Position numbers and translations under genes: made by a program. Under the pieces are notes generated by a model, which did no database searches, was not told the DNA's origin, and was given only the letters and a program-made list of their open reading frames with translations. From Candidatus Alistipes intestinigallinarum (GTDB taxonomy: Bacteria > Bacteroidota > Bacteroidia > Bacteroidales > Rikenellaceae): a DNA stretch of 64,000 bases. The stretch lies in assembly GCA_019115745.1 (NCBI GenBank), contig DXDA01000080.1, positions 1 through 64,000 of the forward strand, given 5' to 3'. This document shows positions 1 through 9,321 of this stretch, one piece after another (positions within the stretch are counted from its first letter, which is position 1; each line of letters begins with the position of its first letter).

Positions 1-2
1 TC

Positions 3-122
3 TTTTTTTGTATTCTGATCAGCCTTGGGGTCGAACGGTTGTCAAATGAAGATCTCTCCGAAAAACTTGGCTCGATAAAACCGGACAGATCTCACAAAAT
101 AGATTCGCTCTCAAAAAAATGA
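3..122 (+). CDS. possible 3' end of an upstream gene, cut by the window edge
   Basis: One forward frame stays open from the left edge to a TGA at 120-122. The end of the encoded peptide (SHKIDSLSKK) and its mix of polar residues look protein-like. There is no start in view and the stretch is only about 39 codons, so it could also be chance. No function can be assigned. The stretch is lower in GC than the downstream locus. Confidence 0.3.
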   Translation, partial: FFCILISLGVERLSNEDLSEKLGSIKPDRSHKIDSLSKK

Positions 123-128
123 TACTCC

Positions 129-156
129 TTGTTTGCAAAATTTTGTTGTATCTTTG
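129..156 (+). promoter_or_regulatory. promoter of the ECF sigma gene
   Basis: TTG at 129-131, 17 bases, then TATCTTTG at 149-156 match the Bacteroidota housekeeping promoter. It lies inside the longest possible reading frame of the sigma gene, which argues for translation starting at 177 and not at 129. Confidence 0.6.
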
Positions 157-176
157 TGTCATTCTCTTTTTGGCGG

Positions 177-776
177 ATGACAGAACCTGAGAAAATTACG
201 GACCTTTTTGAACGCTACAAACCGCGGTTCGAAGCCATGGCTCGAAGCTATGTCTGCGACCCCGGTGTGGCTGAAGATCTGGTCATGGAGAGTTTCTGTA
301 TCTACCTGGAACGATCCCGCGATGGGAAAATCGGAGAATGCCCCAATCTCCCGGCCTATATCTTCGCAATCATCAAGAATCAGTGCCTCAACTGGCTGAA
401 TCGACGTAAACGAGCGCTGAGTATCGCGCACGAAATCCACGAAGACCATATTCGTCAAATCGATCTGGAAATCCGCTCGCTGAACGGGTTGGAGGTTGAG
501 GAAATTTTCGCTCCCGAAATCGAAACCGTTATCCGACAAACGCTCGGACAGATGTCCGAACTGCAACGCGAAATCTTTCGACTGTTCCGCTACGAAGGGT
601 GCAGTTACAAGGAGATTGCTGCCAAACTCGGAGTCTCGCCCGCAAAAATCGACCACGAAAACCGAAAGGCTATTCGAATGCTTCGTGAAGCGCTGGCCCG
701 ATTGCTTTTCATGTTGGGATACGGATCGATGGTCGGTGTGTTCGTGGAACGAATCCTCTCCAATCCCCGATTCTGA
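177..776 (+). CDS. ECF-type RNA polymerase sigma factor (FecI-like)
   Basis: 199-residue sigma-70 family protein starting MTEPEKITDLFERY. Region 2 covers about residues 10-80 (AEDLVMESF, then AYIFAIIKNQCLNWL) and region 4 about 120-180, with a helix-turn-helix ending CSYKEIAAKLGVSPAKI. Family knowledge: such factors direct polymerase to susC promoters when released by a partner FecR protein. The FecR gene follows at 919 and the STN-containing SusC at 2078, so it probably controls the glycan locus. A frame-extended start at 129 is possible but would overlap the promoter. Confidence 0.92.
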   Translation: MTEPEKITDLFERYKPRFEAMARSYVCDPGVAEDLVMESFCIYLERSRDGKIGECPNLPAYIFAIIKNQCLNWLNRRKRALSIAHEIHEDHIRQIDLEIRSLNGLEVEEIFAPEIETVIRQTLGQMSELQREIFRLFRYEGCSYKEIAAKLGVSPAKIDHENRKAIRMLREALARLLFMLGYGSMVGVFVERILSNPRF

Positions 777-918
777 CCGCCTCCTCCCAAAAAAGCAATA
801 CGCTATCTACAAGCACATTACAACACAGCATCCTTTCCCGAGCCATTCTTAAAAAAATTTATTTGCACTTTTTTCTCTTTTTTCCGGCGAATTTAGAAAG
901 TTCGCTTGTCTTATAAGC

Positions 919-1878
919 GTGGAAAAAGAGATCATAAAACGGTACGTGAGAGGCGAAGCCTCTTTCGAGGAGAGGAAGATGGTCACTGACTGGGCATCGT
1001 CCGATCCGCTGCATTTCAAAGAGCTGGAACAGGAACGACGGCTCTTTCTGGCATTGACCTGGCACCTCCCCGAGACCCAAAAACCGGTCCCGAACACTTC
1101 AACCAACCGGAAACGTTTGACCGTCTGGAGAAATACGGCCCGAATCGCCCTGCGAATTGCCGCCGTAATTGCCATAGGACTTATTCTTGGCACGATGCTC
1201 TATACCTACAAGGTAGATTCGCTGACCGAGCAAATGCTCGCTATTCAAACGCCGGCCGGACAACGCATGAATACCACCCTGACCGATGGCACGCAGGTAT
1301 GGCTCAATTCCCAGGCCCGCGTCGAATACCCGGTTCTCTTCAGCCGGAACGAGCGTCGGGTGAAAGTCTCCGGTGAGGTGATGTTCGACGTCACGAAGAG
1401 TGCAGATCGCCCCTTCATCGTCGAAACCTATGCCTGCGATATCGAAGTCCTCGGTACGAAATTCAATGTCATTGCCGACGAGCAGAACGGTCGGTTCTCT
1501 ACAGCCCTGTTGCGGGGAGAGGTGCGGATCACCAGCCGGGTCGACGGACAACAGATCCTGATGAAACCCAATGACGTCGTGAGTCTCGAAAACGGGAAAC
1601 TGCGGCTGTCTCACATCGACGACCAGGATGAATATCTCTGGCCGGAAGGGTACATCAGCTTGAAAAACAAGAATTTCAACGACCTCATCGAAGAGTTCGC
1701 CCGGGTATTCGATGCCCGGATCGAGGTCCGGGGATCCATCGACGGGGCTGACCGCCGCTACAAATGGGGCAAGATCCGTATTGCGGACGGAGTGGACGAT
1801 GCTCTGGAGATTCTGCAGGCCTCCTACCGATTTACCTATACACGGGACATCGAAACCAATGAAATCATAATCCACTGA
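919..1878 (+). CDS. FecR-family anti-sigma factor
   Basis: 319 residues, starting at GTG (MEKEIIKRYVRGEASFEERK). A cytoplasmic N-terminal sigma-binding part (about 1-70) is followed by one membrane helix (about 76-97, ALRIAAVIAIGLILGTML), a periplasmic FecR domain (about 115-215, with TPAGQRMNTTLTDGTQVWLN) and a C-terminal DUF4974-type domain ending near RFTYTRDIETNEIIIH. It would hold the neighbouring ECF sigma factor until the SusC N-terminal signalling domain reports substrate. About 140 bases separate it from the sigma gene; I saw no clear housekeeping promoter there. Confidence 0.93.
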   Translation: MEKEIIKRYVRGEASFEERKMVTDWASSDPLHFKELEQERRLFLALTWHLPETQKPVPNTSTNRKRLTVWRNTARIALRIAAVIAIGLILGTMLYTYKVDSLTEQMLAIQTPAGQRMNTTLTDGTQVWLNSQARVEYPVLFSRNERRVKVSGEVMFDVTKSADRPFIVETYACDIEVLGTKFNVIADEQNGRFSTALLRGEVRITSRVDGQQILMKPNDVVSLENGKLRLSHIDDQDEYLWPEGYISLKNKNFNDLIEEFARVFDARIEVRGSIDGADRRYKWGKIRIADGVDDALEILQASYRFTYTRDIETNEIIIH

Positions 1879-1991
1879 CTTCGACCCGAAAAAAGCCTAT
1901 AGCGAAAATGAATGTCAAACCTGTAAAACTGAATATGCCTATGCAAAGACGGATGTGAGTTACATGGGGACCTCACCGTCGGACAGACAGA

Positions 1992-2017
1992 ACCCCGAAT
2001 GCTGCAACATTCGGGGT
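1992..2017 (+). promoter_or_regulatory. perfect 10-bp stem-loop upstream of susC
   Basis: ACCCCGAATG (1992-2001) pairs perfectly with CATTCGGGGT (2008-2017) around a 6-base loop. No T-run follows on either strand, so it is not a simple intrinsic terminator. It sits 60 bases before the SusC start in the leader or promoter region, where an attenuator, mRNA-stability hairpin or protein site is possible. Confidence 0.5.
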
Positions 2018-2077
2018 CTGCGCGGAAAAAGGTCCAATAGTCAAAAGAAACCTACTAATGAACTTTAATACAAAAGT

Positions 2078-5000
2078 ATGAATAATAATTTGATTCTTCA
2101 AATCAAACATCTGTTCATGCCATTCTGTCTGCTGGCCCTGATACTCTGCGGCGGACGTGCTGCGGCTCAGGAGCACAAAACCCGGGTAACTCTCCAGGGA
2201 ACCCAAACCGAATTGACGGAACTTATCCGGCAGATCGAATCGCAAACCAACTACCATTTCGTTCCGAATCCAGACATCGATCTCAACCGTCCGGTAGACA
2301 TCCACGTAACCGATTGTCCGCTGGACGAGGCGCTCAAAAAGCTCTTCGAAGGGACGAATATCTCCTACCAGATCAAATCGAGCGGCGTGATTCTGCTCTC
2401 GCCCGCCGCCCGCCCGAGCTACGGCCCCGCCACCGTACAAGGGGTTGTGACCGATGCCGCGGGGACGCCCGTCATCGGAGCCTCGGTGCTGGTCAAGGGC
2501 ACCACGATCGGTGTCAGCACCGATATCGACGGGCGCTACACCCTGCAGATTCCCGCGTCGGACATCCCGCCCGTACTGGTGGTCAACTTTCTGGGATACG
2601 AACCGCAGGAGATGGCTGTCGGAAACCGTACGGAGGTGAACTTCACCCTGCGCGAACAGGCTCAGACGGTCGACGCCGTCGTGGTCACCGCACTCGGTAT
2701 CAAACGCTCCGAGAAGGCCCTTTCATACAACGTGCAACAGGTCGCCTCGGAGGACATCGTCGCAAACAAGGATGTCAATTTCATCAACTCGCTGAACGGT
2801 AAAGTGGCCGGCGTGAACATCAACGCCTCGTCATCGGGCGTCGGTGGCGCTTCGAAGGTCGTCATGCGCGGTACGAAAGGAATCGACCAGTCGTCGAACG
2901 CCCTGTACGTCATCGACGGTGTGCCGATGTACAACCTGGCAGGCGAGGGTGGCACGGAGTTCGACTCGGCCGGCACGTCCGAAGCCGTGGCCGACATCAA
3001 CCCCGAAGATATCGAATCGGTCTCGGTGCTGACGGGTGCCGCTGCGGCAGCCCTCTACGGCAGCCACGCCTCGAACGGAGCCATCGTCATCACCACCAAG
3101 AAGGGTAAAGCCGGATTCACGTCGCTGACCGTGACAAGCACCACCGAAGTCTCCTCACCGCTGGTTACACCCGCATTCCAGAACCGCTACGGAACCGGAG
3201 ACCCGCGTGCAAACAGCACCGACCGGAGTTGGGGAAAATTGCTCTCGGCGGCCGAACGATCGGGTTACGATCCCGTAGAGGACTATTTCCAGACCGGAGT
3301 GATCGGGACCGAGACCGTCTCCTTCTCGACGGGTAACGACCGGAATCAGGTCTATCTTTCGGCCTCGGCGGTCAATTCGCGCGGCGTGGTGCCCAACAAC
3401 GCCTACGACCGCTACAACTTCACGGCACGCAACACCACGTCGTTCCTCCAGGATCGCATGACCCTCGACATCGGAGCCTCCTACATCATGCAGACCGACC
3501 GAAACATGACCAACCAGGGTGTCTACTCCAACCCGCTGGTATCGGCCTACCTCTTCCCGCGCGGCGAGGATTGGGAATACATGCGGCTCTACGAACTGTA
3601 CGACCCCTCGCGCAAGATCTATACCCAGAACTGGGTGCAGTCGGACGACTACGCCATGCAGAACCCCTACTGGATCAACTATCGCAACCTGCGCGAGAAC
3701 GACCGCAAACGTTACATGATGAGCGCCGCACTCTCGTACAAGATTCTCGACTGGTTGTCCGTCTCGGGCCGCATCCGGATCGACAACGCCGTGAACAACT
3801 ACACCGAAAAATACTACGCCTCGTCGAATACGACCATCACCGAGGGATCGAACAACGGTCTCTACGGCAAGACCGTCACGCAGGATCAGCAGTCGTACGG
3901 CGACCTGCTCGTGAACATCAACAAATCATTCGGCGACGACTGGACCCTGAATGCCAACATCGGCGGCTCGTTCTCGAAGATGTCGCAGGATGCCGACAAG
4001 GTCCGCGGCCCGATCCGCAACGACGGAATCCCCAACCTGTTCAACGTCTTCCAACTGGACGACGCCACCACGCAACGCTCGCAGGCCGGATGGGCGGAAC
4101 AGACCCAGTCGGTCTTCGCGTCGGCCGAGGTCGGATACAAGGGAACCTACTACCTGACCCTCACCGGGCGCAACGACTGGCCGTCGCAACTGGCCGGTCC
4201 AAAATCCGTCAAAACCTCGTTCTTCTATCCTTCGGTCGGTGCATCGGTGGTCCTCTCGCAACTGATTCCCAACATGCCCGAAGAGCTCTCCTACGTCAAG
4301 GTCCGCGGTTCGTGGGCTTCGGTAGGTCTCCCCTTCGCCCGCTTCCTGGCAAACCCCACCTACGAGTGGGACAACAACAACAAGGTCTGGGTCGACAAAT
4401 CGAACTACCCGATGTACGACCTCAAACCCGAACGTACGGACTCCTGGGAGGTGGGTCTGACGATGCGCTTCCTGCGCCACTTCAACCTCGACGTCTCCTA
4501 CTACAACACGAAAACCTACAATCAGACGTTCGACCCGCAGATCTCCGTATCGTCGAAATATTCGACCCTCTACGTACAGACCGGTTCGGTGCGTAACCGG
4601 GGTGTCGAACTGGCGCTCGGATACAGCAACGAGTGGGGAAAATTCGCCTGGTCGTCGAACTTCACCCTCTCGTCGAACGAAAACCGCATCCTCGAACTGG
4701 TCGACAACTACCGCCACCCCGAAACCGGGCAGATCATTACCAAGGATCGGCTCAACATCGGCGGTCTGGGACAGGCCCGGTTCATTCTCAAGAAGGGCGG
4801 CTCGCTGGGGGACCTCTACTCGATCGCCGATCTGAAACGCGACAGCGACGGAAATATCTACACCGCTGCCGACGGTTCGATCGAAGTCGAGTACAACGTC
4901 GACGACATCAAACTCGGCTCGGTCTTCCCCAAAGCCAACATGGCCTGGAGAAACGACTTCCGCTGGGGCAATTTCAATTTCGGATTCATGCTCTCGGCAC

Positions 5001-5422
5001 GGCTCGGCGGCGTGGTATTCTCGCGTACTCAAGCCGCGATGGACTACTACGGAGTCTCGGAAGCCACGGCTGACGCCCGCGATCTGGGATATGTAGAGAT
5101 CAACGGCGGAGACCGCATCTCGCCCTTCGTCTGGTACGACACCGTGGCCAAGGGTGACGGCGTCCCCCAGTATTACACCTATTCGGCCACGAACTTCCGG
5201 CTCCAGGAGGCTTCGATCGGATACACCATCCCGAAGAAAAAACTCGGAGACGTGTGTGAAATCACCCTCTCGCTCGTGGGACGCAACCTCTGGATGATCT
5301 ACTGCCAGGCCCCGTTTGACCCCGAATCGGTCGCCACGACGGGAAACTACTACCAGGGTATCGACTACTTCATGATGCCTTCGTTGCGCAACATCGGATT
5401 CAACCTGAGACTTAAATTCTAA
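2078..5422 (+). CDS. SusC/RagA-type TonB-dependent outer-membrane transporter with STN signalling domain
   Basis: 1114 residues. Signal peptide about 1-31 (FCLLALILCGGRAAAQ), STN domain about 35-112 (LTELIRQIESQTNYHF), carboxypeptidase-regulatory-like domain about 122-205 (VQGVVTDAAGTPVIGASVLV), plug about 210-345 (VDAVVVTALGIKRSEKALSY; YVIDGVPMYN), then a 22-strand-type barrel ending in an aromatic-rich C-terminus (NIGFNLRLKF). Imports oligosaccharide with the SusD lipoprotein, energised by TonB. The STN domain is the part that contacts FecR proteins, so this transporter is also the likely sensor of the locus. First gene of a tightly spaced operon running to 12265. Confidence 0.95.
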   Translation: MNNNLILQIKHLFMPFCLLALILCGGRAAAQEHKTRVTLQGTQTELTELIRQIESQTNYHFVPNPDIDLNRPVDIHVTDCPLDEALKKLFEGTNISYQIKSSGVILLSPAARPSYGPATVQGVVTDAAGTPVIGASVLVKGTTIGVSTDIDGRYTLQIPASDIPPVLVVNFLGYEPQEMAVGNRTEVNFTLREQAQTVDAVVVTALGIKRSEKALSYNVQQVASEDIVANKDVNFINSLNGKVAGVNINASSSGVGGASKVVMRGTKGIDQSSNALYVIDGVPMYNLAGEGGTEFDSAGTSEAVADINPEDIESVSVLTGAAAAALYGSHASNGAIVITTKKGKAGFTSLTVTSTTEVSSPLVTPAFQNRYGTGDPRANSTDRSWGKLLSAAERSGYDPVEDYFQTGVIGTETVSFSTGNDRNQVYLSASAVNSRGVVPNNAYDRYNFTARNTTSFLQDRMTLDIGASYIMQTDRNMTNQGVYSNPLVSAYLFPRGEDWEYMRLYELYDPSRKIYTQNWVQSDDYAMQNPYWINYRNLRENDRKRYMMSAALSYKILDWLSVSGRIRIDNAVNNYTEKYYASSNTTITEGSNNGLYGKTVTQDQQSYGDLLVNINKSFGDDWTLNANIGGSFSKMSQDADKVRGPIRNDGIPNLFNVFQLDDATTQRSQAGWAEQTQSVFASAEVGYKGTYYLTLTGRNDWPSQLAGPKSVKTSFFYPSVGASVVLSQLIPNMPEELSYVKVRGSWASVGLPFARFLANPTYEWDNNNKVWVDKSNYPMYDLKPERTDSWEVGLTMRFLRHFNLDVSYYNTKTYNQTFDPQISVSSKYSTLYVQTGSVRNRGVELALGYSNEWGKFAWSSNFTLSSNENRILELVDNYRHPETGQIITKDRLNIGGLGQARFILKKGGSLGDLYSIADLKRDSDGNIYTAADGSIEVEYNVDDIKLGSVFPKANMAWRNDFRWGNFNFGFMLSARLGGVVFSRTQAAMDYYGVSEATADARDLGYVEINGGDRISPFVWYDTVAKGDGVPQYYTYSATNFRLQEASIGYTIPKKKLGDVCEITLSLVGRNLWMIYCQAPFDPESVATTGNYYQGIDYFMMPSLRNIGFNLRLKF

Positions 5423-5434
5423 ACCTTCCGAATC

Positions 5435-7003
5435 ATGAAACAACGATTATACGGTTGGGTCGCAGCAGGATGCTGCGCGGCGATGCTGCTCGGCGCCTGC
5501 ACGGCCAACTACCAGGACGACAACACAAACCCCTACGAAGCAACGGCAGACGACATGGCCAAGGACGACTACATGCTCCGTTCGACCCTCGTGGCCATGC
5601 AGGGTTGCGTAATCCCCACCGACGCCATCCACTACCAGTACGTAGAGTGTCTGATGGGCGGATCCTACAGCGGCTATCTGGCCGATTCGGGGGCATGGAC
5701 GGGAAAATTCTCGACGTTCGACCCCCAGCAGTACTGGGTGCAATACACCTTCAACAACACCATTCCCAATGTCTTCATCAACCTGGGAAATCTCCAGGCT
5801 CGGACCGACAATGAGGTGCTGCTGGCCGTAGCCGACGTACTGAAGGTCGCCGCCATGCACCGAATTGCCGACATCTACGGGCCGATCCCCTATTCGCAGG
5901 TCGGAGCCGACGGAAAAACCGAAGCTCCCTACGATTCGCTGCGCGATGTCTACATGCGCTTCTTCGAGGAGTTGGACCATGCCGTCGAGGTCCTCACCCG
6001 ACACAAGGACGAAACCTTCAGCCCCTATGCCGACAAGGTCTATTCGGGGGAAATCATCGAGTGGATCAAACTGGCCAATTCGCTGCGGCTGCGGCTGGCC
6101 ATGCGCCTCTCCTCAATAGAGCCCGAAACAGCGCAGGAGCAGGCGCTCGCCGCCATCAATCATCCGGTCGGCACGATGTCCTCGAACGACGACAACGCCT
6201 GGATGTCGGTGACCAAACACCCCCTGCGCGTGGTGGCCTACGAGTACAACAAGGGCGATTCGCGTGTCGGAGCCGACATCGCCGCCTTCATGAACGGATA
6301 TGCCGATCCGCGCCGTGAAAAGTACTTCACCCTCTCGACCTTCACCGACGTAACGAATGAATACATCGGGGTCCGCACCGGGCTGCCCACCTATACCGAA
6401 GCCAAAAACTTCTCGAACGTCAATATCGAAGAGGGGTCGTTCCTCTATACGCACATCCTGTGGATGAATGCCGCGGAGGTGGCCTTCCTCAAGGCCGAAG
6501 CAGCCCTGAGAGGCTGGTACGGCTCGGCATCCGATGCCCGGTCGTGGTACGAGAAGGGGATCAGGCTCTCGTTTGAGCAGTGGGGAAGCGCCGGGGCCGA
6601 CGAATACCTGAAGGGAACCTCCGCTCCCCAGGCCTACATCGACCCCAAAACGCCGGCCAACAACGGGACGCCCGAAACCACGATCTGCGTGCAATGGGAC
6701 GACAACGCTTCGCAACAGGAGAATCTCGAACGCATCATCACCCAAAAGTGGATCGCCTGCTTCCCGCTCGGACAGGAGGGGTGGGCCGAATTCCGCCGTA
6801 CGGGGTATCCCCGCCTGATGGGTGCCGTCTACAGCTACGGCAGTGAAATCACCGACAAGCAGGCCGGAGCCCGCCGGATGCGTTACCCCGAAAGCGAATA
6901 CCAGGAGAACCGGCAGTACCTCATGCAAGCCATCTCGGACTACCTGAAAGGTCCCGACAACCTCGCCACGAGACTCTGGTGGGATACGACCAACAAGCAA
7001 TAA
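5435..7003 (+). CDS. SusD/RagB-like surface glycan-binding lipoprotein
   Basis: 522 residues with a lipoprotein signal (AAMLLGAC, lipid Cys at 22). Helical TPR-like body typical of the SusD-like family: FNNTIPNVFINLGNLQ, VADVLKVAAMHRIADIYGPIPYSQ, EIIEWIKLANSLRLRLAMRL, LWMNAAEVAFLKAEAALRGW. These are conserved SusD signatures. It begins 12 bases after susC and would cap the transporter at the cell surface. Similar SusD proteins sit beside EndoBT-type GH18 enzymes in Bacteroides N-glycan loci. Confidence 0.93.
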   Translation: MKQRLYGWVAAGCCAAMLLGACTANYQDDNTNPYEATADDMAKDDYMLRSTLVAMQGCVIPTDAIHYQYVECLMGGSYSGYLADSGAWTGKFSTFDPQQYWVQYTFNNTIPNVFINLGNLQARTDNEVLLAVADVLKVAAMHRIADIYGPIPYSQVGADGKTEAPYDSLRDVYMRFFEELDHAVEVLTRHKDETFSPYADKVYSGEIIEWIKLANSLRLRLAMRLSSIEPETAQEQALAAINHPVGTMSSNDDNAWMSVTKHPLRVVAYEYNKGDSRVGADIAAFMNGYADPRREKYFTLSTFTDVTNEYIGVRTGLPTYTEAKNFSNVNIEEGSFLYTHILWMNAAEVAFLKAEAALRGWYGSASDARSWYEKGIRLSFEQWGSAGADEYLKGTSAPQAYIDPKTPANNGTPETTICVQWDDNASQQENLERIITQKWIACFPLGQEGWAEFRRTGYPRLMGAVYSYGSEITDKQAGARRMRYPESEYQENRQYLMQAISDYLKGPDNLATRLWWDTTNKQ

Positions 7004-7015
7004 ACCTTTGTCCTT

Positions 7016-8092
7016 ATGAATCTGAAACACATCATATTTCAAACGCTGTTGCTCGCGGCGGCCGTTGCCGGGTCCGCGTGTGACGACTGGACGGAACTCC
7101 GTCCCCTCGACATCGAGTCGCAGCATCCCGATGCTGCCACCGAAGCCTTGTACGAGGCGGCCGTGCGCGAATTCCGGGCCTCGAATCACCAACTGGTCCT
7201 CGGACGTTTCGACAACGCAACCAAGATCCCGGCACTGCGCCCGCAGCACATCAACGTACTGCCCGACAGTATCGACATGGTGATCCTTGCCCATCCCGAT
7301 TCGCTGTGCAAGCGGGAGCTGACCGAGATGCGCGAAATGCGCGAAGCCTATGCCACGCAATATCTTTGCGAGGTGACCTATTCCTACGTCGAAGCCCTGT
7401 GGAACGAGGCCAACGCCGCAGAGGAGCCTGACGAGAACCCCAACGGCGCGCAGACTACCGCCGAAACCGACGGTGAAGAGGGTACCGAAAGCGGCGAAGA
7501 GACGCAATCCGACACGTTCCCGGCCTTCTGTTCCGAATATGTCGACTACGTGCTCGGGCTCTGCGACAAATGGGGCTATGACGGTGTCGTCGTCTGGTTC
7601 GACGGGCCCTCGCTCGACTTCGCGGGCGAGACCGAACGCGCCCGGCTGCAGGCCCGCCGCAAGGCCTTCTTCGAACCGGTGGCCCGGTGGCGCGAAAACC
7701 ACGCCGGAAAGCGACTGATCCTGGGCGGCAGTCTCGATCTGCTCGACGACCACACGCTGACCGACGCCTGCGACTATCTGCTGGCCGACGGACGCAGCGT
7801 CTCAGCCATGGGATCGGCCGCCGAGGCCTTCTTCCGGTTGGAGAACGCCGGGTTCCCGGCTGAACGCATCCTGCTGGCCGTAGCGGCTCCCGATGCCCAG
7901 GGTGCCGGCGGCGTATTCGGCTCGCAGAGCGCCCTGACGGCTACGGCCGAATGGCTGCTCGAACCCGCACGCACCGGGCTCAAGGCCGGAATGCTGATCG
8001 ACAACATCCAGAACGACTATTTCGATACGGGTCTCATCTTCCGCAATACGCGAAAGGCGATCGACATCCTGAATCCTTCACCCAAAAACTGA
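7016..8092 (+). CDS. GH18-like lipoprotein with degenerate active site (probable glycan-binding protein)
   Basis: 358 residues, lipobox AGSAC (Cys 22). The segment WGYDGVVVWFDGP (about 186-198) lines up with the GH18 signature DGxDxDxE, but the required Asp positions are Val192 and Trp194 and the acid Glu is Asp196. Hydrolase activity is therefore unlikely. An acidic low-complexity insertion (about 136-166) splits the barrel. Comparable GH18-fold lipoproteins occur next to active endoglycosidases in Bacteroides N-glycan loci; a surface glycan-binding role is inference. Starts 12 bases after the SusD gene. Confidence 0.78.
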   Translation: MNLKHIIFQTLLLAAAVAGSACDDWTELRPLDIESQHPDAATEALYEAAVREFRASNHQLVLGRFDNATKIPALRPQHINVLPDSIDMVILAHPDSLCKRELTEMREMREAYATQYLCEVTYSYVEALWNEANAAEEPDENPNGAQTTAETDGEEGTESGEETQSDTFPAFCSEYVDYVLGLCDKWGYDGVVVWFDGPSLDFAGETERARLQARRKAFFEPVARWRENHAGKRLILGGSLDLLDDHTLTDACDYLLADGRSVSAMGSAAEAFFRLENAGFPAERILLAVAAPDAQGAGGVFGSQSALTATAEWLLEPARTGLKAGMLIDNIQNDYFDTGLIFRNTRKAIDILNPSPKN

Positions 8093-8100
8093 ATCATCCG

Positions 8101-9291
8101 ATGAAACCATCCTATGCAACTGTTTGTGGCACGGTCGTACTGATGGCCGCCGTGCTGGCCTCGGGGTGCAAGCGCGAGGATCCCGATCGTACCGAATTCA
8201 GCAATCGCGTCTTCATGACCGATGTGACCCCCGTGCGGCTGCTCGTCGAGCGCGAAACCACCGAACTGGAGGGGCTCCTTACGGCTCGTACGGCCAAGCC
8301 CGTCGGTTCGCCCGTGACGATCACCTATGCCGCCGACGAAAGTCTGGTCTCGGTCTACAACGACTCCAATGCCGCTGCGGCCCTGCCGCTCCCGGCCGAA
8401 AACTACCAGATGACCGATCCCACGGCCGAAATCCCCGCCGGAGGTATCTCCGCATCGGAGTGCTCGGTGCACTTCGTCGGGCTCGACGCCCTCGACTTCT
8501 CCGAGGATCAGACCTATGTGCTTCCCGTCCGGCTCTCCGCAGCCTCGGGCGTCGACATCCTCACCTCGCGCAGCGTGAACTTTTTCGTCATCCGCGAGGC
8601 CGCGCTCATCAACGTCGTGGGCGATATCGAGGGCAGTTATCTCGACGTCGACTGGAAAGACCCCTCGCCCGTCTCGTCAATGCAGCAGATGACGGCCGAG
8701 GCGCTGGTCCGCTTCCGCAACTTCGATCGGGAGATCACCACGCTGATGGGTGTCGAAGGCAAGTTCCTGATCCGTATCGGCGACAGCTCGTTCCCCTCGG
8801 ATCAGATTCAGGTGACAAACGGCTCCTACTCCAAATTCCCCACCGTCGGAAATGCGGCCAATGCCCTGCCGACCAACGAATGGGTGCACATCGCCGTAAC
8901 CTACGACGCCGGAAAACTCTGCATCTACGTCAATGGGAAACTCCAGTCCTCGGGAACCTGCGGGTACGGAGCCATCAACTGGGGAACCTATGCACCAATC
9001 GATCAGGAGCAGAGCACCCGCGGATTCCACATCGGATACTCCTATGAGCGGAAACGCGAACTCGCGGGCGAAATCGCCGAGGTGCGTATCTGGAACCGCG
9101 TGCTTACGGCCGAAGAGATTGCCGCTCCCGACCACTTCTACACGGTCGATCCCTCCTCGGAGAATCTGGTCGCCTACTGGAAGTTCAATGACGGAGCCGG
9201 CAATGTCGTCCGCGACTGGTCGCCCTACGGCAACGACGCCACGGCCCCCGAGGGGATGAAGTGGACGCAGGTCGAGCTGCCCGAAAAATAG
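8101..9291 (+). CDS. DUF1735 and LamG-domain surface lipoprotein
   Basis: 396 residues from ATG at 8101, 8 bases after the previous stop; the open frame extends further upstream but inside the preceding gene. Lipobox LASGC (Cys 23). An N-terminal DUF1735 (BT_3987-like) immunoglobulin-type domain covers about 30-165 (TDVTPVRLLVERETTE). A LamG/concanavalin-type jelly-roll covers about 195-385 (TAEALVRFRN, NEWVHIAVTYDAGKLCIYVNG, AEVRIWNRVLTAEEI, LVAYWKFNDGAGNVVRDWSP). No glycosidase motif is visible, so it is probably a surface glycan-binding protein of the locus. Confidence 0.87.
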   Translation: MKPSYATVCGTVVLMAAVLASGCKREDPDRTEFSNRVFMTDVTPVRLLVERETTELEGLLTARTAKPVGSPVTITYAADESLVSVYNDSNAAAALPLPAENYQMTDPTAEIPAGGISASECSVHFVGLDALDFSEDQTYVLPVRLSAASGVDILTSRSVNFFVIREAALINVVGDIEGSYLDVDWKDPSPVSSMQQMTAEALVRFRNFDREITTLMGVEGKFLIRIGDSSFPSDQIQVTNGSYSKFPTVGNAANALPTNEWVHIAVTYDAGKLCIYVNGKLQSSGTCGYGAINWGTYAPIDQEQSTRGFHIGYSYERKRELAGEIAEVRIWNRVLTAEEIAAPDHFYTVDPSSENLVAYWKFNDGAGNVVRDWSPYGNDATAPEGMKWTQVELPEK

Positions 9292-9321
9292 TGTGTCGGA
9301 AACTTCGTAAAACAGAACAAC

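Noticed and set aside
1992..2017. Intrinsic terminator for sigma/fecR
   Set aside because: The hairpin lacks a following T-run on either strand.
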